Origin: Thermus hydrothermalis
GTDB taxonomy: Bacteria > Deinococcota > Deinococci > Deinococcales > Thermaceae
Assembly (NCBI RefSeq): GCF_022760925.1
Contig: NZ_JAKTNT010000005.1
Coordinates: forward strand, 98,598 to 162,597
Length of the DNA stretch: 64,000 nt
Direction of reading: 5' to 3'
The notes beneath the pieces were generated by a model, which was not told the origin of the DNA, did not search any database, and was given only the letters and a program-made list of their open reading frames with translations. The position numbers and the translations under genes were made by a program. Each line of letters starts with the position of its first letter. Position 1 is the stretch's first letter. Below are positions 43,446 to 53,318 of the stretch, one piece after another.

Positions 43446-44924
43446 ATGGTCATCAACGTCCCGCGTCAAATTGACGAGTTCCTGAAGCGCGTTGGACCGC
43501 TTTACATTGGGGGTAGGTTCGTAGAAGCTGAGGACGGGGAGCGCTTCCCTGTCCTCAACCCAGCTACGAAGGAGGTCCTCGCCTGGGTAGCGCGGGCCAA
43601 AGCTCCCGATGTAGACCAGGCTGTTCTCGCTGCTGAAAGGGCCCTTCAGGGCTCATGGGGACGGACAAGCCCCGACGAAAGGGGCCGCTTGCTTTTCCGG
43701 CTCGCGGAGCTTATAGAGGAGCACGCCGAAGCCCTCGCCATTCTGGAAGCCCTTAACGTCGGCAAGCCCTATATTGAGGCTCGGACCGCAGATATTCCCC
43801 TGGCTGCACAACACTTTCGCTATTTTGCCGGATGGAGTACCAAATGGTCAGGGGAAGTTCTCCCGGTCTCTCTCCCAGGAAACTACCTTGCCTACACCCG
43901 GCGCGAACCCTTAGGCGTGATCGGAGCAATTACCCCTTGGAACTTCCCCCTCCTCATTACGAGCTGGAAGTTAGCCCCCGCCCTTGCTGCAGGGAACACC
44001 GTGGTGTTAAAGCCTTCTGAACTTACCCCCCTTACCGCCTTGTACCTTGCTGAACTCATCGAAGCAGCTGGCTTCCCCAAGGGAGTAGTAAACATCGTAC
44101 CGGGTTTCGGTCCAGAAGCAGGAGAGGCGCTTGTTCTGCATCCAAGGGTTGCGAAAATATCCTTCACTGGTTCGCCTGAGGTTGGCAAGTCTATCCTCAA
44201 AAAGTCAGCAGAGCACCTAAAGCGTGTTACCCTAGAACTTGGGGGAAAGTCGCCCAACATTGTATTGGAAGATGCGGATCCACAAAAAGTAGTCCGTGGC
44301 GTACTTTTTGCCGCCTTCTTTAACCAGGGCGAAGTCTGCGCTGCTGGTAGCCGCCTTTTTGTACCCAAAAGCTACCTGGACACCTTCATGAACACATTCC
44401 TGGATGCAGTTAAAAACATCCGCCAGGGACACCCGCTAGATCCGGCTACCCAAATGGGACCGTTAATCAGCGAGGAACATAGAGAACGGGTACTCTCCTA
44501 TATTCGGAAAGGAAAGGAGGAAGGCGCTGAGCTTCTATTGGGTGGGGAACCCAACCATTCGCTTAAGGGATTCTACGTCAAACCCACGGTTTTCCTGGCT
44601 GAGGATCACCACACGATCGCGCAGGAAGAAATCTTCGGACCTGTTCTCACCATTCTCCCCTACGAGAATTTAACTGAAGCCGTTCAGCGGGCCAACGCAA
44701 CCCGTTATGGCCTGGCTGCAGGCGTCTGGGGCGAAGATCTAAAGCAAGCGATCCGCGTAGCGCACAGCCTAAAGGCTGGCACCGTTTGGGTCAACGGCTA
44801 CCTTCTCCTAGATGCCACCAGCCCGTGGGGTGGCTTCAAGGAAAGTGGGCTGGGTAGGGAAATGGGCCGCTATGCCCTAGAACACTATACGGAAGTGAAA
44901 AGCATTTGGCTAAACTTGAGCTAA
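43446..44924 (+). CDS. Aldehyde dehydrogenase (NAD-dependent)
   Basis: This 492-residue ALDH superfamily enzyme oxidises an aldehyde to the acid. Motifs are [20 protein letters not shown], the general base Glu in [13 protein letters not shown], the catalytic Cys in [13 protein letters not shown], and the C-terminal [22 protein letters not shown]. It starts three bases after R2lox and closes the operon. With the alcohol dehydrogenase it would convert an alcohol to a carboxylic acid, which the acyl-CoA ligase encoded nearby could then activate. Its end overlaps mfd by four bases on the opposite strand. Codon use is clearly less GC-rich than mfd. Confidence 0.93.
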   Translation: MVINVPRQIDEFLKRVGPLYIGGRFVEAEDGERFPVLNPATKEVLAWVARAKAPDVDQAVLAAERALQGSWGRTSPDERGRLLFRLAELIEEHAEALAILEALNVGKPYIEARTADIPLAAQHFRYFAGWSTKWSGEVLPVSLPGNYLAYTRREPLGVIGAITPWNFPLLITSWKLAPALAAGNTVVLKPSELTPLTALYLAELIEAAGFPKGVVNIVPGFGPEAGEALVLHPRVAKISFTGSPEVGKSILKKSAEHLKRVTLELGGKSPNIVLEDADPQKVVRGVLFAAFFNQGEVCAAGSRLFVPKSYLDTFMNTFLDAVKNIRQGHPLDPATQMGPLISEEHRERVLSYIRKGKEEGAELLLGGEPNHSLKGFYVKPTVFLAEDHHTIAQEEIFGPVLTILPYENLTEAVQRANATRYGLAAGVWGEDLKQAIRVAHSLKAGTVWVNGYLLLDATSPWGGFKESGLGREMGRYALEHYTEVKSIWLNLS

Positions 44925-47884
44925 CGGTCTGCGAAAAGAAACAGCGTTTCCATTAAGGCCTCCGGATAGTCCCGGGGCCTTAAACCTTTCTTTTCCAGGC
45001 GGAAGCCGGGGGGGTACTGGGTCATCTCCACGCGGAAGGGAAGGCCTTTAAGCCCCCGGGCATCGTAGTCCAAGGGCCATTGGGCGAAGATGGCCTGGAG
45101 ATGGGTGAGGTCCTCCGTGATGGAGACCACCCCTTTGCGCTCGGCCACCAGGCGGAGCCGGGCCAGGTTCACGAAGTTCTCCGCCTCCTCGGGCAAGGGG
45201 CCATAGCGCTCCTTGAGCTCCCGCACCAGCCGGGAGAGCTCCGCCAAACTCCTCGCCTCGGCGAAGCGGCCATAATAGCGGCTCCGCGCCTCGAGGCTCC
45301 CCACGTATTCCGCCGGCAGGCGGGCGGAAAGGGCCAGGTCCAGGGTGACGTGGGGCCTTTCCTCCTTCACCTCCCCCTTGAGCTTGCGGATGGCCTCCTC
45401 CAGAAGCTCGGTATAGACCTCCAGGGAGAGGGCCCGGATGTGCCCGTGCTGTTCGGGGCCCAGGAGGTTCCCCACCCCCCGGATCTCCATGTCCTTCTCC
45501 GCCAGGAGGTGGCCCGAGCCCAGGTCGGAGAGGTCGGCGATGGCGCTAAGGCGCTTCTCCGCCGCCTCCGTGAGCCTGGGCGGGTGGAAGAGGTAGGCGT
45601 AGGCCTCCTGGTCCCGGCGGCCCACCCGGCCCCGGAGCTGGTAAAGGGTGGCCAGGCCCAGCCGGTCCGCCCGCTCAATGAGGATGGTGTTGGCCTCGGG
45701 CACGTCCAGGCCCGACTCAATGATGGTGGTGGCCAAGAGCACATCGTAAGCCCCTTCGGCGAAGAGGAGCATCGTCTCCTCAATGAGGCTTTCCGGCATC
45801 TGCCCGTGGACCACCCCGATGCGGGCCTCGGGGACGAGGTTTTCCAGGTAGCGCCGCCTGGCCTCAATGGAGGCCACCCGGTCGTGAACGTAGAAGACCT
45901 TGCCGCCCCTTTCCAACTCCTGAAGGATGGCCTCCCGCACGAGGAGGGGGTCAAAGGGGGCAAGAAAGGTGCGGATGGGTTTCCGCCCCGGGGGCGGGGT
46001 CTGGATGCTGGAGAGGTCCTTTAGGCCCACCAAGGCGCTGTAGAGGGTCCGGGGGATGGGCGTGGCGGAGAGGTAAAGGGTGTCCACCTCCGCCTTGAGC
46101 TCCCGGATCCTCTCCTTCTGAGCCACCCCGAAGCGGTGCTCCTCGTCCACGATGAGGAGGCCCAGGTCCTTGAAGCGCACGTCCGGCTGCAGGAGGCGGT
46201 GGGTGCCGATGACGATGTCCACCGTGCCCTCCGCCAAGCCCTTGAGGATTTCTGCCTCCTCCTTCTCCGGGGTAAAGCGGGAAAGCACCGCCACCCGCAC
46301 GGGAAGCCCTTGGTAGCGCTCGCGGAAGGTCTTGCCGTGCTGTTCGGCGAGCAGGGTGGTGGGAACCAGGAAAGCCACCTGGGCCCCGTGTCCCACCACC
46401 CGGTGGGCCGCCCTTAGGGCCACCTCCGTCTTGCCAAAGCCCACGTCCCCCGAAACCAGGCGGTCCATGGGGTGGGGGCTTTCCAGGTCCCTTAGAACCT
46501 CCTCGAGGGCCCGCTTCTGGTCAGGGGTGAGCTGGTAGGGGAACCCGCCCTCTATGAGGGGATCCCACTCGGGCAAGGGAGGAAAGGCCCGGCCTGGGGT
46601 GGCCTTGCGCTTGGCCTGAAGGACCAGGAGGCGCCCCGCCAGCTCCTCCACGTCCTTCCTCGCCCTTTCCTTGACCCGTTGCCACTCGTTTTTGCCAAGG
46701 GAGGAGAGCTCCGGAGGGTCATCCGTGGTGCCGGGGTGGCGCCGGAGGAGGGGTAGCTGCTCCACGGGAAGGTAAAGCCGCCCCTCTCCCTTGTAGCGCA
46801 GGACCAAGTAGTCCCGCTTGGCCCGGAGAACCTCCCGGGTTTCCAAGCCCAAGAACTGGCCGATGCCGTACTCGGGGTGGATGAGGTAGTCCCCCGGGGT
46901 AAGGGCCCCAGGGTCGGCCAGGCCTTCCCCTTTGCGCAACCTCGCCCGCACACCTCCCGTGGCGAAGACCAAGGCTTCGGTGAGGAGAACATGCTCCCCC
47001 CACTCCGCCCCTCCCTCAAAGGCCCCTGGGAGGAGGGAGAGACGCCCCTTGGGACCCGGAAACTGCTCCACCACCTGGGGCCTAAAGGCCCCAAAGCGTC
47101 TACTCAAGAACTCCAAGGTGCGGGCATGGCCCACGAAGAGGTGGACCCGCTTGCCCTCCGCAAGCCAGCGGGCCAGGTCCTTCTCCAAGGCCTTCAGGCT
47201 TCCCCGGTAGGGGGAGAGGGGGCGCACCCCAAGCTCCATGGGGGGTAGCTCCACCCCGCTCCCCAAGGCCACCAGGGGCCGCCCCTCCAGGAGGGGCCAG
47301 AGGGCCTTGGGGGCCAGGGCAGGGGTGTCCAGGTAGACGGGCCCCGGGAAGTGGCGGATCTTGTGGCTTGAGAAGGTTTCCGCTTTCCCCGGCTTGGGCA
47401 GGAGGACGTGGCGGCGCTTTTCCGTCCCCGCCACCAAGAGCCTTTCCAGCTCGTCCCCAAAGAACTCCAGCCGCACCTCCCCGAGCTCCAACACCTCCCC
47501 CAGGACCCGGTAGTCCTCGTCCCGGGCGTAGCCCATCTGGAGGAGGCGGGAAAGGAGGGCTTCCCGCGGGTAACGCCGCCCCACTTCCAGGACTAAGCGC
47601 CAGGCCTCGGGGTTTTCGGGAAAGGGGGCCAGGGCCTCCTCGTAGGAGAAGAGAAAAAGGGCCTTCTCCTCCAGAGCCTCGAGGCCTGGGTTCACGTAGA
47701 CAGGTACCCCAAAGGCGGAAAGATCTTGGTAGCGCTTCAAGCGCTCCTCCGGAGCCAAGAGGACCGCCGGGGGTGTTTCCCGGGCAAAAAGCCAAGCCGC
47801 CGCCACCTGGGGCAGGCTTAAGCGGTGGCCATAGAGGGTATGGAGAAGGGTATCCATGGGCTGGCCCAAAGGGCCACCCGTCAT
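44921..47884 (-). CDS. mfd: Transcription-repair coupling factor
   Basis: This 987-residue DNA translocase releases stalled RNA polymerase and recruits UvrA. The N-terminal part is the UvrB-like module. The RNA-polymerase-interacting domain lies around [23 protein letters not shown]. The RecG-like motor has Walker [17 protein letters not shown] near residue 480, Walker [10 protein letters not shown] near 580, then [22 protein letters not shown] and the [17 protein letters not shown] motif VI. The C-terminal TRCF domain ends the protein. Its ATG overlaps the degV stop (ATGA), so it is translated from the degV transcript and may come under the operator at 48727-48741. Confidence 0.95.
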   Translation of the reverse strand: MTGGPLGQPMDTLLHTLYGHRLSLPQVAAAWLFARETPPAVLLAPEERLKRYQDLSAFGVPVYVNPGLEALEEKALFLFSYEEALAPFPENPEAWRLVLEVGRRYPREALLSRLLQMGYARDEDYRVLGEVLELGEVRLEFFGDELERLLVAGTEKRRHVLLPKPGKAETFSSHKIRHFPGPVYLDTPALAPKALWPLLEGRPLVALGSGVELPPMELGVRPLSPYRGSLKALEKDLARWLAEGKRVHLFVGHARTLEFLSRRFGAFRPQVVEQFPGPKGRLSLLPGAFEGGAEWGEHVLLTEALVFATGGVRARLRKGEGLADPGALTPGDYLIHPEYGIGQFLGLETREVLRAKRDYLVLRYKGEGRLYLPVEQLPLLRRHPGTTDDPPELSSLGKNEWQRVKERARKDVEELAGRLLVLQAKRKATPGRAFPPLPEWDPLIEGGFPYQLTPDQKRALEEVLRDLESPHPMDRLVSGDVGFGKTEVALRAAHRVVGHGAQVAFLVPTTLLAEQHGKTFRERYQGLPVRVAVLSRFTPEKEEAEILKGLAEGTVDIVIGTHRLLQPDVRFKDLGLLIVDEEHRFGVAQKERIRELKAEVDTLYLSATPIPRTLYSALVGLKDLSSIQTPPPGRKPIRTFLAPFDPLLVREAILQELERGGKVFYVHDRVASIEARRRYLENLVPEARIGVVHGQMPESLIEETMLLFAEGAYDVLLATTIIESGLDVPEANTILIERADRLGLATLYQLRGRVGRRDQEAYAYLFHPPRLTEAAEKRLSAIADLSDLGSGHLLAEKDMEIRGVGNLLGPEQHGHIRALSLEVYTELLEEAIRKLKGEVKEERPHVTLDLALSARLPAEYVGSLEARSRYYGRFAEARSLAELSRLVRELKERYGPLPEEAENFVNLARLRLVAERKGVVSITEDLTHLQAIFAQWPLDYDARGLKGLPFRVEMTQYPPGFRLEKKGLRPRDYPEALMETLFLFADR

Positions 47885-48717
47885 TCTACCGAATAGGCGT
47901 GCACGGCCAAAGCGCCAAGCCCCACGTTAGCGGCGATGGTGGCCCCCGAACGGGTAATGCGGCCCCGTTCCAGCCGCAAAGCGCTTTCCAAGGCTTTCTT
48001 TAGCCCCTCAATCCATTCGCTCTTGGCATCGGTGTGGGCGATGGTGATGCGGGCCGCACGCCCCCTAAACTCGTCCAGGACCAACCGGGCTAACACCTCG
48101 GGCACGGCGTTTTCCCGCGCTACCCTCAGGAAGCGGATATGCCCCTTCTCAATGCGCAGGATGGGCCGAAGGCCCAAAAGGTTCCCCACCACCTCGCCGA
48201 AGCGGGGCAAGCGGCCGTTGCGGGCCAGGTGGGAGAGGTCCGCCACGCTGAAGTAGAGGCTGGAACGCTTAAGCCTCTCTAGCTCCCGCACCACCTCCTC
48301 TTCCTCTGCCCCGCCTTTCAGCATCTCCACCGCCCGGAGCACCATGGCCCCAAGCCCGGCGGACACCATGCCCGAGTCCACCACCCGGATCCGGGTAGGA
48401 GCCACCTTCAAGGCCGCCTCCCGGGCCCGTTCCACGGTCTTGGAAAGCTCCCCGGACACGTGGATGGAAAGGAGGCGATCATATACCTGAAGGTGCCGCT
48501 CATACACCTCAGCGAAATCCTCCACACTGGGGGGCTCGGTGACGGGCTCAGCCCCCGCCCGCATGGCCTGGTAAAGGGCATCCGGGGTGAGCTCTTGCCA
48601 GTCCTTGTACCTGCGCCCGGCCAGGTGGACGTAAATGGGCACAAGGCCCACCGCTTCTTCCTGGAGGACCTTGGGCGATAGGTCCGCCGCCGTGTCGGTC
48701 ACGAGGCCCAGTTCCAC
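47881..48717 (-). CDS. DegV-family fatty-acid-binding protein
   Basis: This protein has 278 residues from the GTG at 48717, beginning [18 protein letters not shown]. Family features are the TDTAADLS loop, [19 protein letters not shown] and [29 protein letters not shown]. DegV proteins (FakB in Firmicutes) bind a fatty acid and present it to a kinase. No FakA-type kinase is in the window. The start at 48717 is preferred over an ATG at 48741 because family proteins begin at this point and the upstream ATG lies inside the candidate operator. It is the first gene of an operon with mfd. Confidence 0.85.
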   Translation of the reverse strand: MELGLVTDTAADLSPKVLQEEAVGLVPIYVHLAGRRYKDWQELTPDALYQAMRAGAEPVTEPPSVEDFAEVYERHLQVYDRLLSIHVSGELSKTVERAREAALKVAPTRIRVVDSGMVSAGLGAMVLRAVEMLKGGAEEEEVVRELERLKRSSLYFSVADLSHLARNGRLPRFGEVVGNLLGLRPILRIEKGHIRFLRVARENAVPEVLARLVLDEFRGRAARITIAHTDAKSEWIEGLKKALESALRLERGRITRSGATIAANVGLGALAVHAYSVE

Positions 48718-48726
48718 GCCCCCTAT

Positions 48727-48741
48727 CTTATACTGGGTCAA
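48727..48741 (+). promoter_or_regulatory. Candidate fatty-acid regulon operator, site 4 (degV-mfd)
   Basis: The plus strand reads CTTATACTGGGTCAA, differing from the fadB site at one base. On the minus strand it is immediately preceded by CATAACCTT, so a -10 box TAACCT adjoins the site in the same way as TAAACT at fadB. It is also close to the divergent pcp promoter. Confidence 0.6.
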
Positions 48742-48753
48742 AAGGTTATGGGC

Positions 48754-48759
48754 TATAAT
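48754..48759 (+). promoter_or_regulatory. -10 box for pcp
   Basis: A consensus TATAAT lies 18 bases before the pcp ATG at 48778. Transcription from it would start near 48766, ruling out the in-frame ATG at 48748 as a start. Confidence 0.5.
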
Positions 48760-48777
48760 GGCGCCTCGGGTTGTTCC

Positions 48778-49356
48778 ATGCTTCTCGTGACCGGTTTTGA
48801 ACCCTTCGGCGGCCTAGACCACAACCCCTCCGCCGCCCTCCTCGCCCTCCTTCCAGAAGGCGTAGGGGGTAGGCCCATCCAGACGGCCCTTCTCCCTGTG
48901 GACACCGAAGCGCTCCCGGAAGCCTTGCGGGCCCTTCACGCCCGAAACCCCCAAGCCGTCCTGCACCTTGGCCTAGCGGAAAACCGCCCCCTCCTCACCT
49001 TAGAACGCTTGGCGGTCAACCTCCTGGACTTTGAGCGGCCGGACAACAGGGGCGTCCTCAAGGAGGACGAAGCGGTGGTGCCAGGGGGACCTCTGGCCCT
49101 CCCCGCCCGCTTTCCCGTCAAGGAGGGCGTGCGGCGGCTTCGCGAAGCGGGCATCCCCGCCCGGATAAGCCTCTCCGCAGGAAGCTACCTGTGCAACCAG
49201 GCCTTTTACCTCTCCCTTTACCACCTGCCGCCAAGCGTCCCCGTGGCCTTCGTCCACCTGCCTCCCGATGAGGCGCTGGCCTTGAAACGGGGAGGACCCT
49301 ACGTACCCCTACGGGAGCAGGCCCGAGCCGTACATCTTCTTTTGGAGATGCTGTGA
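48778..49356 (+). CDS. pcp: Pyroglutamyl peptidase (pyrrolidone-carboxylate peptidase)
   Basis: This 192-residue C15 cysteine peptidase removes N-terminal pyroglutamate. It begins MLLVTGFEPFGGLDHNPS, the family signature. The catalytic Cys is in SAGSYLCNQAFY and the catalytic His in VAFVHLPPDE. The start at 48778 is chosen over one ten codons upstream because the -10 box lies between them and the family begins at this point. The TGA overlaps the GTG of the first glycosyltransferase gene (GTGA). Confidence 0.93.
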   Translation: MLLVTGFEPFGGLDHNPSAALLALLPEGVGGRPIQTALLPVDTEALPEALRALHARNPQAVLHLGLAENRPLLTLERLAVNLLDFERPDNRGVLKEDEAVVPGGPLALPARFPVKEGVRRLREAGIPARISLSAGSYLCNQAFYLSLYHLPPSVPVAFVHLPPDEALALKRGGPYVPLREQARAVHLLLEML

Positions 49357-50405
49357 GGGTGCTCTTCCTTACCGATGCTCTAACGATCGGCGGAAGTGAG
49401 GTTTATCTGCGGGAAATGTTGCCCCGGCTTAGAGACCTGGGCCTTCGCCCCGAGGCCGCCCTACCCTCTGCGCCAGGCAACCTGCCCATCCGTCAGTCCT
49501 TAGCGCAAGCAGGCATTCCCATTTATGCCTATACCCGCCTCAACGAACTGCCCCGAACCTTTGACCTGGTGGTGGCTTCAGCCTGGTACCCCCATAGTTA
49601 CCGCGCTTTTCATGCACGCTTCCCGGATTTCGTCCCTCTGGTGCACGACCAAATAGAAATCTTTTACCCGTTGGGAGGCCGCTACCTCTACAGGCTCGGG
49701 TACCGCCTACTTCAAGCCCCTAACCTTCGGCGGGCACGTGCGGTCATCACCGTTTCCAACTGGGCTGCGCGTTGGTTAAGAGATGTCCACAGCGTGAAGC
49801 GAGTTTACCCTGTGCCCAACGGGGTGGACACGCACCGTTTCCGACCGCCCCTTCCGGGGGAAAAGGAATATCTACGAACACGTTACAACCTTCAAGGCCC
49901 GGTGGTTTTGGTCCCCGCACGAATGAGCCCGGAAAAGAACCACCTCGCTGTGCTCCTGACCGCTCGGCTGCTTCCCCAGGTCACCTTTCTCCTGGTGGGT
50001 ACCGGGGAGCTCCTTACGGTATGGCGAAGCTTTGCCCGGGCCCTCAACCTCCAAAACGTGTTTTTTCTCGGGCGGAGAGAGGATATGCCCGAGCTTTATC
50101 GGGTTGCCGACGCCATGCTTCTCCCCACCCTGGGGGAAAACCAATCCCTGGCTACCCTCGAGGCCATGGCCTCGGGGCTTCCCGTGGTCACCAGCCCTAT
50201 TCCTGCCCAAAAGGAACTCCTTAAAAATGGGGTAGAGGGGTTCACCGTCCCCACCTCCCCTTGCCACCTTGCCCGCGCCCTGACCCAAGCCCTGGCAAGC
50301 CCAGAACTTGGAGTGAACGGACGCAAGCGGGTCCTAAGGGAGCATACTCTCCCTGAGGCCGCAGCGCGTCTAAAGAACGTTCTTTCGGAGATAGCCCATG
50401 CTTAG
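49353..50405 (+). CDS. GT4-family glycosyltransferase
   Basis: This 350-residue GT-B enzyme adds sugars from a nucleotide-sugar donor. It begins MRVLFLTDALTIGGSEVYLREM, and the C-terminal donor domain has VVLVPARMSPEKNHLAVLL and the E-x7-E motif in GENQSLATLEAMASGLPVV. It is a paralogue of the next gene and overlaps it by eight bases. Third positions contain more A/T than in the flanking high-GC genes, so the pair may be acquired. The acceptor (glycan or lipid) is unknown. Confidence 0.88.
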   Translation: MRVLFLTDALTIGGSEVYLREMLPRLRDLGLRPEAALPSAPGNLPIRQSLAQAGIPIYAYTRLNELPRTFDLVVASAWYPHSYRAFHARFPDFVPLVHDQIEIFYPLGGRYLYRLGYRLLQAPNLRRARAVITVSNWAARWLRDVHSVKRVYPVPNGVDTHRFRPPLPGEKEYLRTRYNLQGPVVLVPARMSPEKNHLAVLLTARLLPQVTFLLVGTGELLTVWRSFARALNLQNVFFLGRREDMPELYRVADAMLLPTLGENQSLATLEAMASGLPVVTSPIPAQKELLKNGVEGFTVPTSPCHLARALTQALASPELGVNGRKRVLREHTLPEAAARLKNVLSEIAHA

Positions 50406-51471
50406 GGTCGCGTTTTTAACGGATGCTCCTCGGGTTGCGGGGAGCGAAATATGGTTGCTTGAAACCCTTCCCCACTTAACCGCTTACGGGATCCGGCCCA
50501 TCCTTTACCTACCCCATAACCCGAAGCTTCGGTTTTTGGTCCAGGCGCTAAACGAAAAGGGCATACCCACCACCACGTACACCCGCCTGAAAGAACTCGT
50601 TTCCTCTACCCAGGAAGCCCATGTACGAGTAATCCAGGCCTGGTTCCCCTCCACCTATGGACTTCTGGCCCACATATCCCGCCCGAGGAGCGTGTTTCTC
50701 CACGATCAATTGGAGTACCACTATCCCTTGGGCCTGAAGGGGTTATATCGCTTTGTGTACCGAATGACCAAAGCACGCAAGGTGGCCTTAGCGGACCGCA
50801 TCTTTGTGGGCACGCATTGGGCAGCCGACTATGTACGCCGTCATTTTGGCCTAGAGGCTCACGTGATTCCCGTAGGCGTTGATCCCAACCGCTTTCATCC
50901 TCCCAGTCCAGAAGAACGTGCCTCCTTACGGAGGAAACTTGGACTCACGCGCTTCACGCTCCTCACGCCGGCGCGCTTCACGCCTGAGAAAAACCAACTC
51001 GCCATCGTGCTCGCAGCCCTTCACGTGGAAGCCGACTTTCTCCTGGCGGGTGAAGGCACTTGGGCATATCCCCTCCGCTGGCTTGCCCAAGCCCTGAGGG
51101 CATCCAACGTGCGCTTTTTGGGAAACCGAAACGATATCCCAGAACTCTACCGAGCCGTGGATGCCGTCCTCTTCCCCACCCTCGCAGACAATCCAGGCCT
51201 CGTCATCCTGGAAGGCATGGCCTCGGGCCTTCCTGTCATCGCCAGCGCCCATCCCCCACAAAAGGAGGTTCTTTCACCTAGCGAAGGCATACTCATTGAA
51301 CCTTCCCCACGGGCTATCGCTGAGGCAGTACGCTGGCTCATGGACAATCCCCTGGAGGCTAAGCGCATGGGCAAAAACGGAAGAGCGCGCATTTTAAAGG
51401 AAAGGACGAGCGCCCTAAGCGCTAAGGTCCTGGCCCAGGAACTAGAGCGCCTGGCATTACAATCTAGCTAA
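50398..51471 (+). CDS. GT4-family glycosyltransferase, paralogue of the preceding gene
   Basis: This 357-residue protein has the same layout: LRVAFLTDAPRVAGSEIWLLETLPHL, a middle region with VFLHDQLEYHYPLG, then LLTPARFTPEKNQLAIVL and the donor-site motif DNPGLVILEGMASGLPVI. The first Glu of the usual E-x7-E is Asp here, while its neighbour keeps Glu. Both share the VHDQ/LHDQ segment, pointing to a tandem duplication. Its stop TAA shares a base with the ATG of the next gene (TAATG). Confidence 0.87.
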   Translation: MLRVAFLTDAPRVAGSEIWLLETLPHLTAYGIRPILYLPHNPKLRFLVQALNEKGIPTTTYTRLKELVSSTQEAHVRVIQAWFPSTYGLLAHISRPRSVFLHDQLEYHYPLGLKGLYRFVYRMTKARKVALADRIFVGTHWAADYVRRHFGLEAHVIPVGVDPNRFHPPSPEERASLRRKLGLTRFTLLTPARFTPEKNQLAIVLAALHVEADFLLAGEGTWAYPLRWLAQALRASNVRFLGNRNDIPELYRAVDAVLFPTLADNPGLVILEGMASGLPVIASAHPPQKEVLSPSEGILIEPSPRAIAEAVRWLMDNPLEAKRMGKNGRARILKERTSALSAKVLAQELERLALQSS

Positions 51472-52682
51472 TGCGCCTTTACCGCGTGGGCCTCTTCACC
51501 GACGTCTACTTCCCCAACCCCAATGGGGTTACCACGAGCGTCTACCTCCTCCTGCGGGAACTTCGCCGCATGGGGCACGAGGCTTGGGTCATCGCCCCCA
51601 GGCACCCCGAGGCCCCGGCTCAGGAGGAAGGGGTGGTGCGGGTGCCCTCGGTGGCCTACCCCTTTTACGAGGGCCAGCAGATCGCCCTGCCTTCCGCCAA
51701 GTACCTGCCCACGGAGTTTGAGCTCATCCACACCCACACCCCCCTAACCCTAGGGGTCTGGGGGCTTCGCATCGCCCGCAACAAGGGCCTACCCCACGTG
51801 TCCACCTTCCACACCCACTACGAGAAGTACGCCCACTACGTGCCGGGCCTGGCCATCCTGGACAAGTACACGGGGATCGTCCCCCGCCTGGCCAAGGCCT
51901 TTTACAACCGGGTGGAGGTGGTGATCGCCCCCACGGAGCCGGTGAAACGCCTGGCGGAAAGCTACGGCATAGAAAGGCCCATCCGGGTCATCCCCACGGG
52001 GATTGACACGCGGCTTTTGGAGGAAGCCCCCCTCCCCTCCCCCTCCTCCTGGCCCGAGGGCAAGCGCCGCCTCATCACCGTGGGACGCCTGGGCAAGGAG
52101 AAGTCCTTTGACGTGGTGCTGAAGGCCGTGGCGGAGCTGAGCCGGGAGGCGGACGTCTACCTGGTCCATATCGGCGAAGGGCCCGAGTTGCCTGCCCTCG
52201 AGGCCTTGGCCCACGGGCTGGGCATCGCCGAGCGGGTGCGCTTCCTGGGCCCTGTGCCCTACCACCGCATCGGGGGCTACTACCGCCTGGCGGAGCTCTT
52301 CCTTTTCGCCAGCGAGACCGAAACCCAGGGCCTCGTCATCTGGGAGGCCCAGGCCATGGGGGTCCCGGTGGTGGCGGTGGGGGCGGAAGGGGTGTTGGAG
52401 GGGGTGGAGGACGGCAGGACGGGCTACCTGGTTCCCCCCGGGGATTACCGGGCCCTGGCGGAGAAGGCCCTAGCGCTCCTAAGGGACGAGGCCAAACGGC
52501 AGGCCATGGCCCTCCAGGCCCGTGCCTGGGCCATGGAGCGCTCGGCGGAGCGCATTGCCGAAAGGATTGTGGCGGTCTACGACGAGGCGAGCGAGATCCT
52601 GCGGGCCGAGCCCAGGCGGCTCATCTTTCCCTTTCCCCGCCTTCCCCGAAGTAGCCTCGAGGATCGCCCAGGAGGTTTCTAG
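51471..52682 (+). CDS. GT4-family glycosyltransferase, likely glycolipid synthesis
   Basis: This 403-residue GT-B enzyme resembles the monoglucosyl-diacylglycerol type: it begins [27 protein letters not shown], then [24 protein letters not shown]-like loop [29 protein letters not shown], and the E-x7-E motif within [21 protein letters not shown]. Thermus membranes are rich in glycolipids, so a role in glycosyl-diacylglycerol formation is plausible. In contrast to its two upstream neighbours it is high in GC. Its last 62 bases overlap the convergent GT2 gene. Confidence 0.87.
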   Translation: MRLYRVGLFTDVYFPNPNGVTTSVYLLLRELRRMGHEAWVIAPRHPEAPAQEEGVVRVPSVAYPFYEGQQIALPSAKYLPTEFELIHTHTPLTLGVWGLRIARNKGLPHVSTFHTHYEKYAHYVPGLAILDKYTGIVPRLAKAFYNRVEVVIAPTEPVKRLAESYGIERPIRVIPTGIDTRLLEEAPLPSPSSWPEGKRRLITVGRLGKEKSFDVVLKAVAELSREADVYLVHIGEGPELPALEALAHGLGIAERVRFLGPVPYHRIGGYYRLAELFLFASETETQGLVIWEAQAMGVPVVAVGAEGVLEGVEDGRTGYLVPPGDYRALAEKALALLRDEAKRQAMALQARAWAMERSAERIAERIVAVYDEASEILRAEPRRLIFPFPRLPRSSLEDRPGGF

Positions 52683-53304
52683 CTTGCCTCAGGAGAAACC
52701 TCCCCCACCCTCCCTTTAGCCTCCGGGCCGAGGTGAGGACCAAGGCCTCGGGCACGTAGCGCACGGAGCCAAGCCGGGCGAGTTGGTAACCCAAAAGCAC
52801 GTCCTCCCGGGCCTCCACCTCGGGAAAGCCGCCCACCCGAAGGGCGGCCTCCTTGAGAACCATCATGTTGGCCCCCGCCAGGTTGGGCCTTCCCAAGAGG
52901 GCCATGAGGCGCAGAAAGGCCCGGTACCCCCACTCGGAAAAAGCGGCCTCCCAAGGGGAAACGCCGTAGAAGCGCAAAGGCCCGTAGAGGGCCAAAGCGC
53001 CCTCCGCCCGGCGCGAAAGGGCGGCGAGCCAGTGGGGTAAGGGCCTGGAGTCCGCATCCGTCATGGCCACCCACTCCCCCCGGGCGGCGAGAAGCCCCGC
53101 CTGGCGGGCATAGGCCACCCCTTTGCGGGCGCAGTGGACCACCCGCACCCCAAAACCCTCCGCCACCTCCCGGGTGCGGTCGGTGGAGGCGTTGTCCACC
53201 ACGATGACCTCAAAAGGGGGAAGGGCTTGCCCCAAGACGGCCTCGAGGGCCCCGGCCAGGTAGGCCTCCTCGTTGTGGGCGGGGATCACCACGCTGATGC
53301 GCAC
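52621..53304 (-). CDS. GT2-family glycosyltransferase
   Basis: This 227-residue GT-A enzyme begins [26 protein letters not shown], has [12 protein letters not shown], and the metal-binding DAD in [12 protein letters not shown]; a later acidic [10 protein letters not shown] segment may supply the catalytic base. No membrane helices are evident, so it is a soluble or peripheral enzyme. The start is GTG, and it has a -10 box six bases upstream shared with the divergent transporter gene across only 14 bases. It ends inside the convergent GT4 gene. Confidence 0.88.
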   Translation of the reverse strand: MRISVVIPAHNEEAYLAGALEAVLGQALPPFEVIVVDNASTDRTREVAEGFGVRVVHCARKGVAYARQAGLLAARGEWVAMTDADSRPLPHWLAALSRRAEGALALYGPLRFYGVSPWEAAFSEWGYRAFLRLMALLGRPNLAGANMMVLKEAALRVGGFPEVEAREDVLLGYQLARLGSVRYVPEALVLTSARRLKGGWGRFLLRQARNLLGDPRGYFGEGGERER

Positions 53305-53307
53305 GGG

Positions 53308-53316
53308 TATACTCTA
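53308..53316. promoter_or_regulatory. Overlapping divergent leaderless promoters (GT2 / MFS transporter)
   Basis: The whole intergenic region is 14 bases. TATACT (53308-53313) serves the plus-strand GTG at 53319, and TAGAGT on the minus strand (53316-53311) serves the GTG at 53304. The boxes share three base pairs, and each -35 region must lie inside the opposite gene. Confidence 0.6.
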
Positions 53317-53318
53317 GC

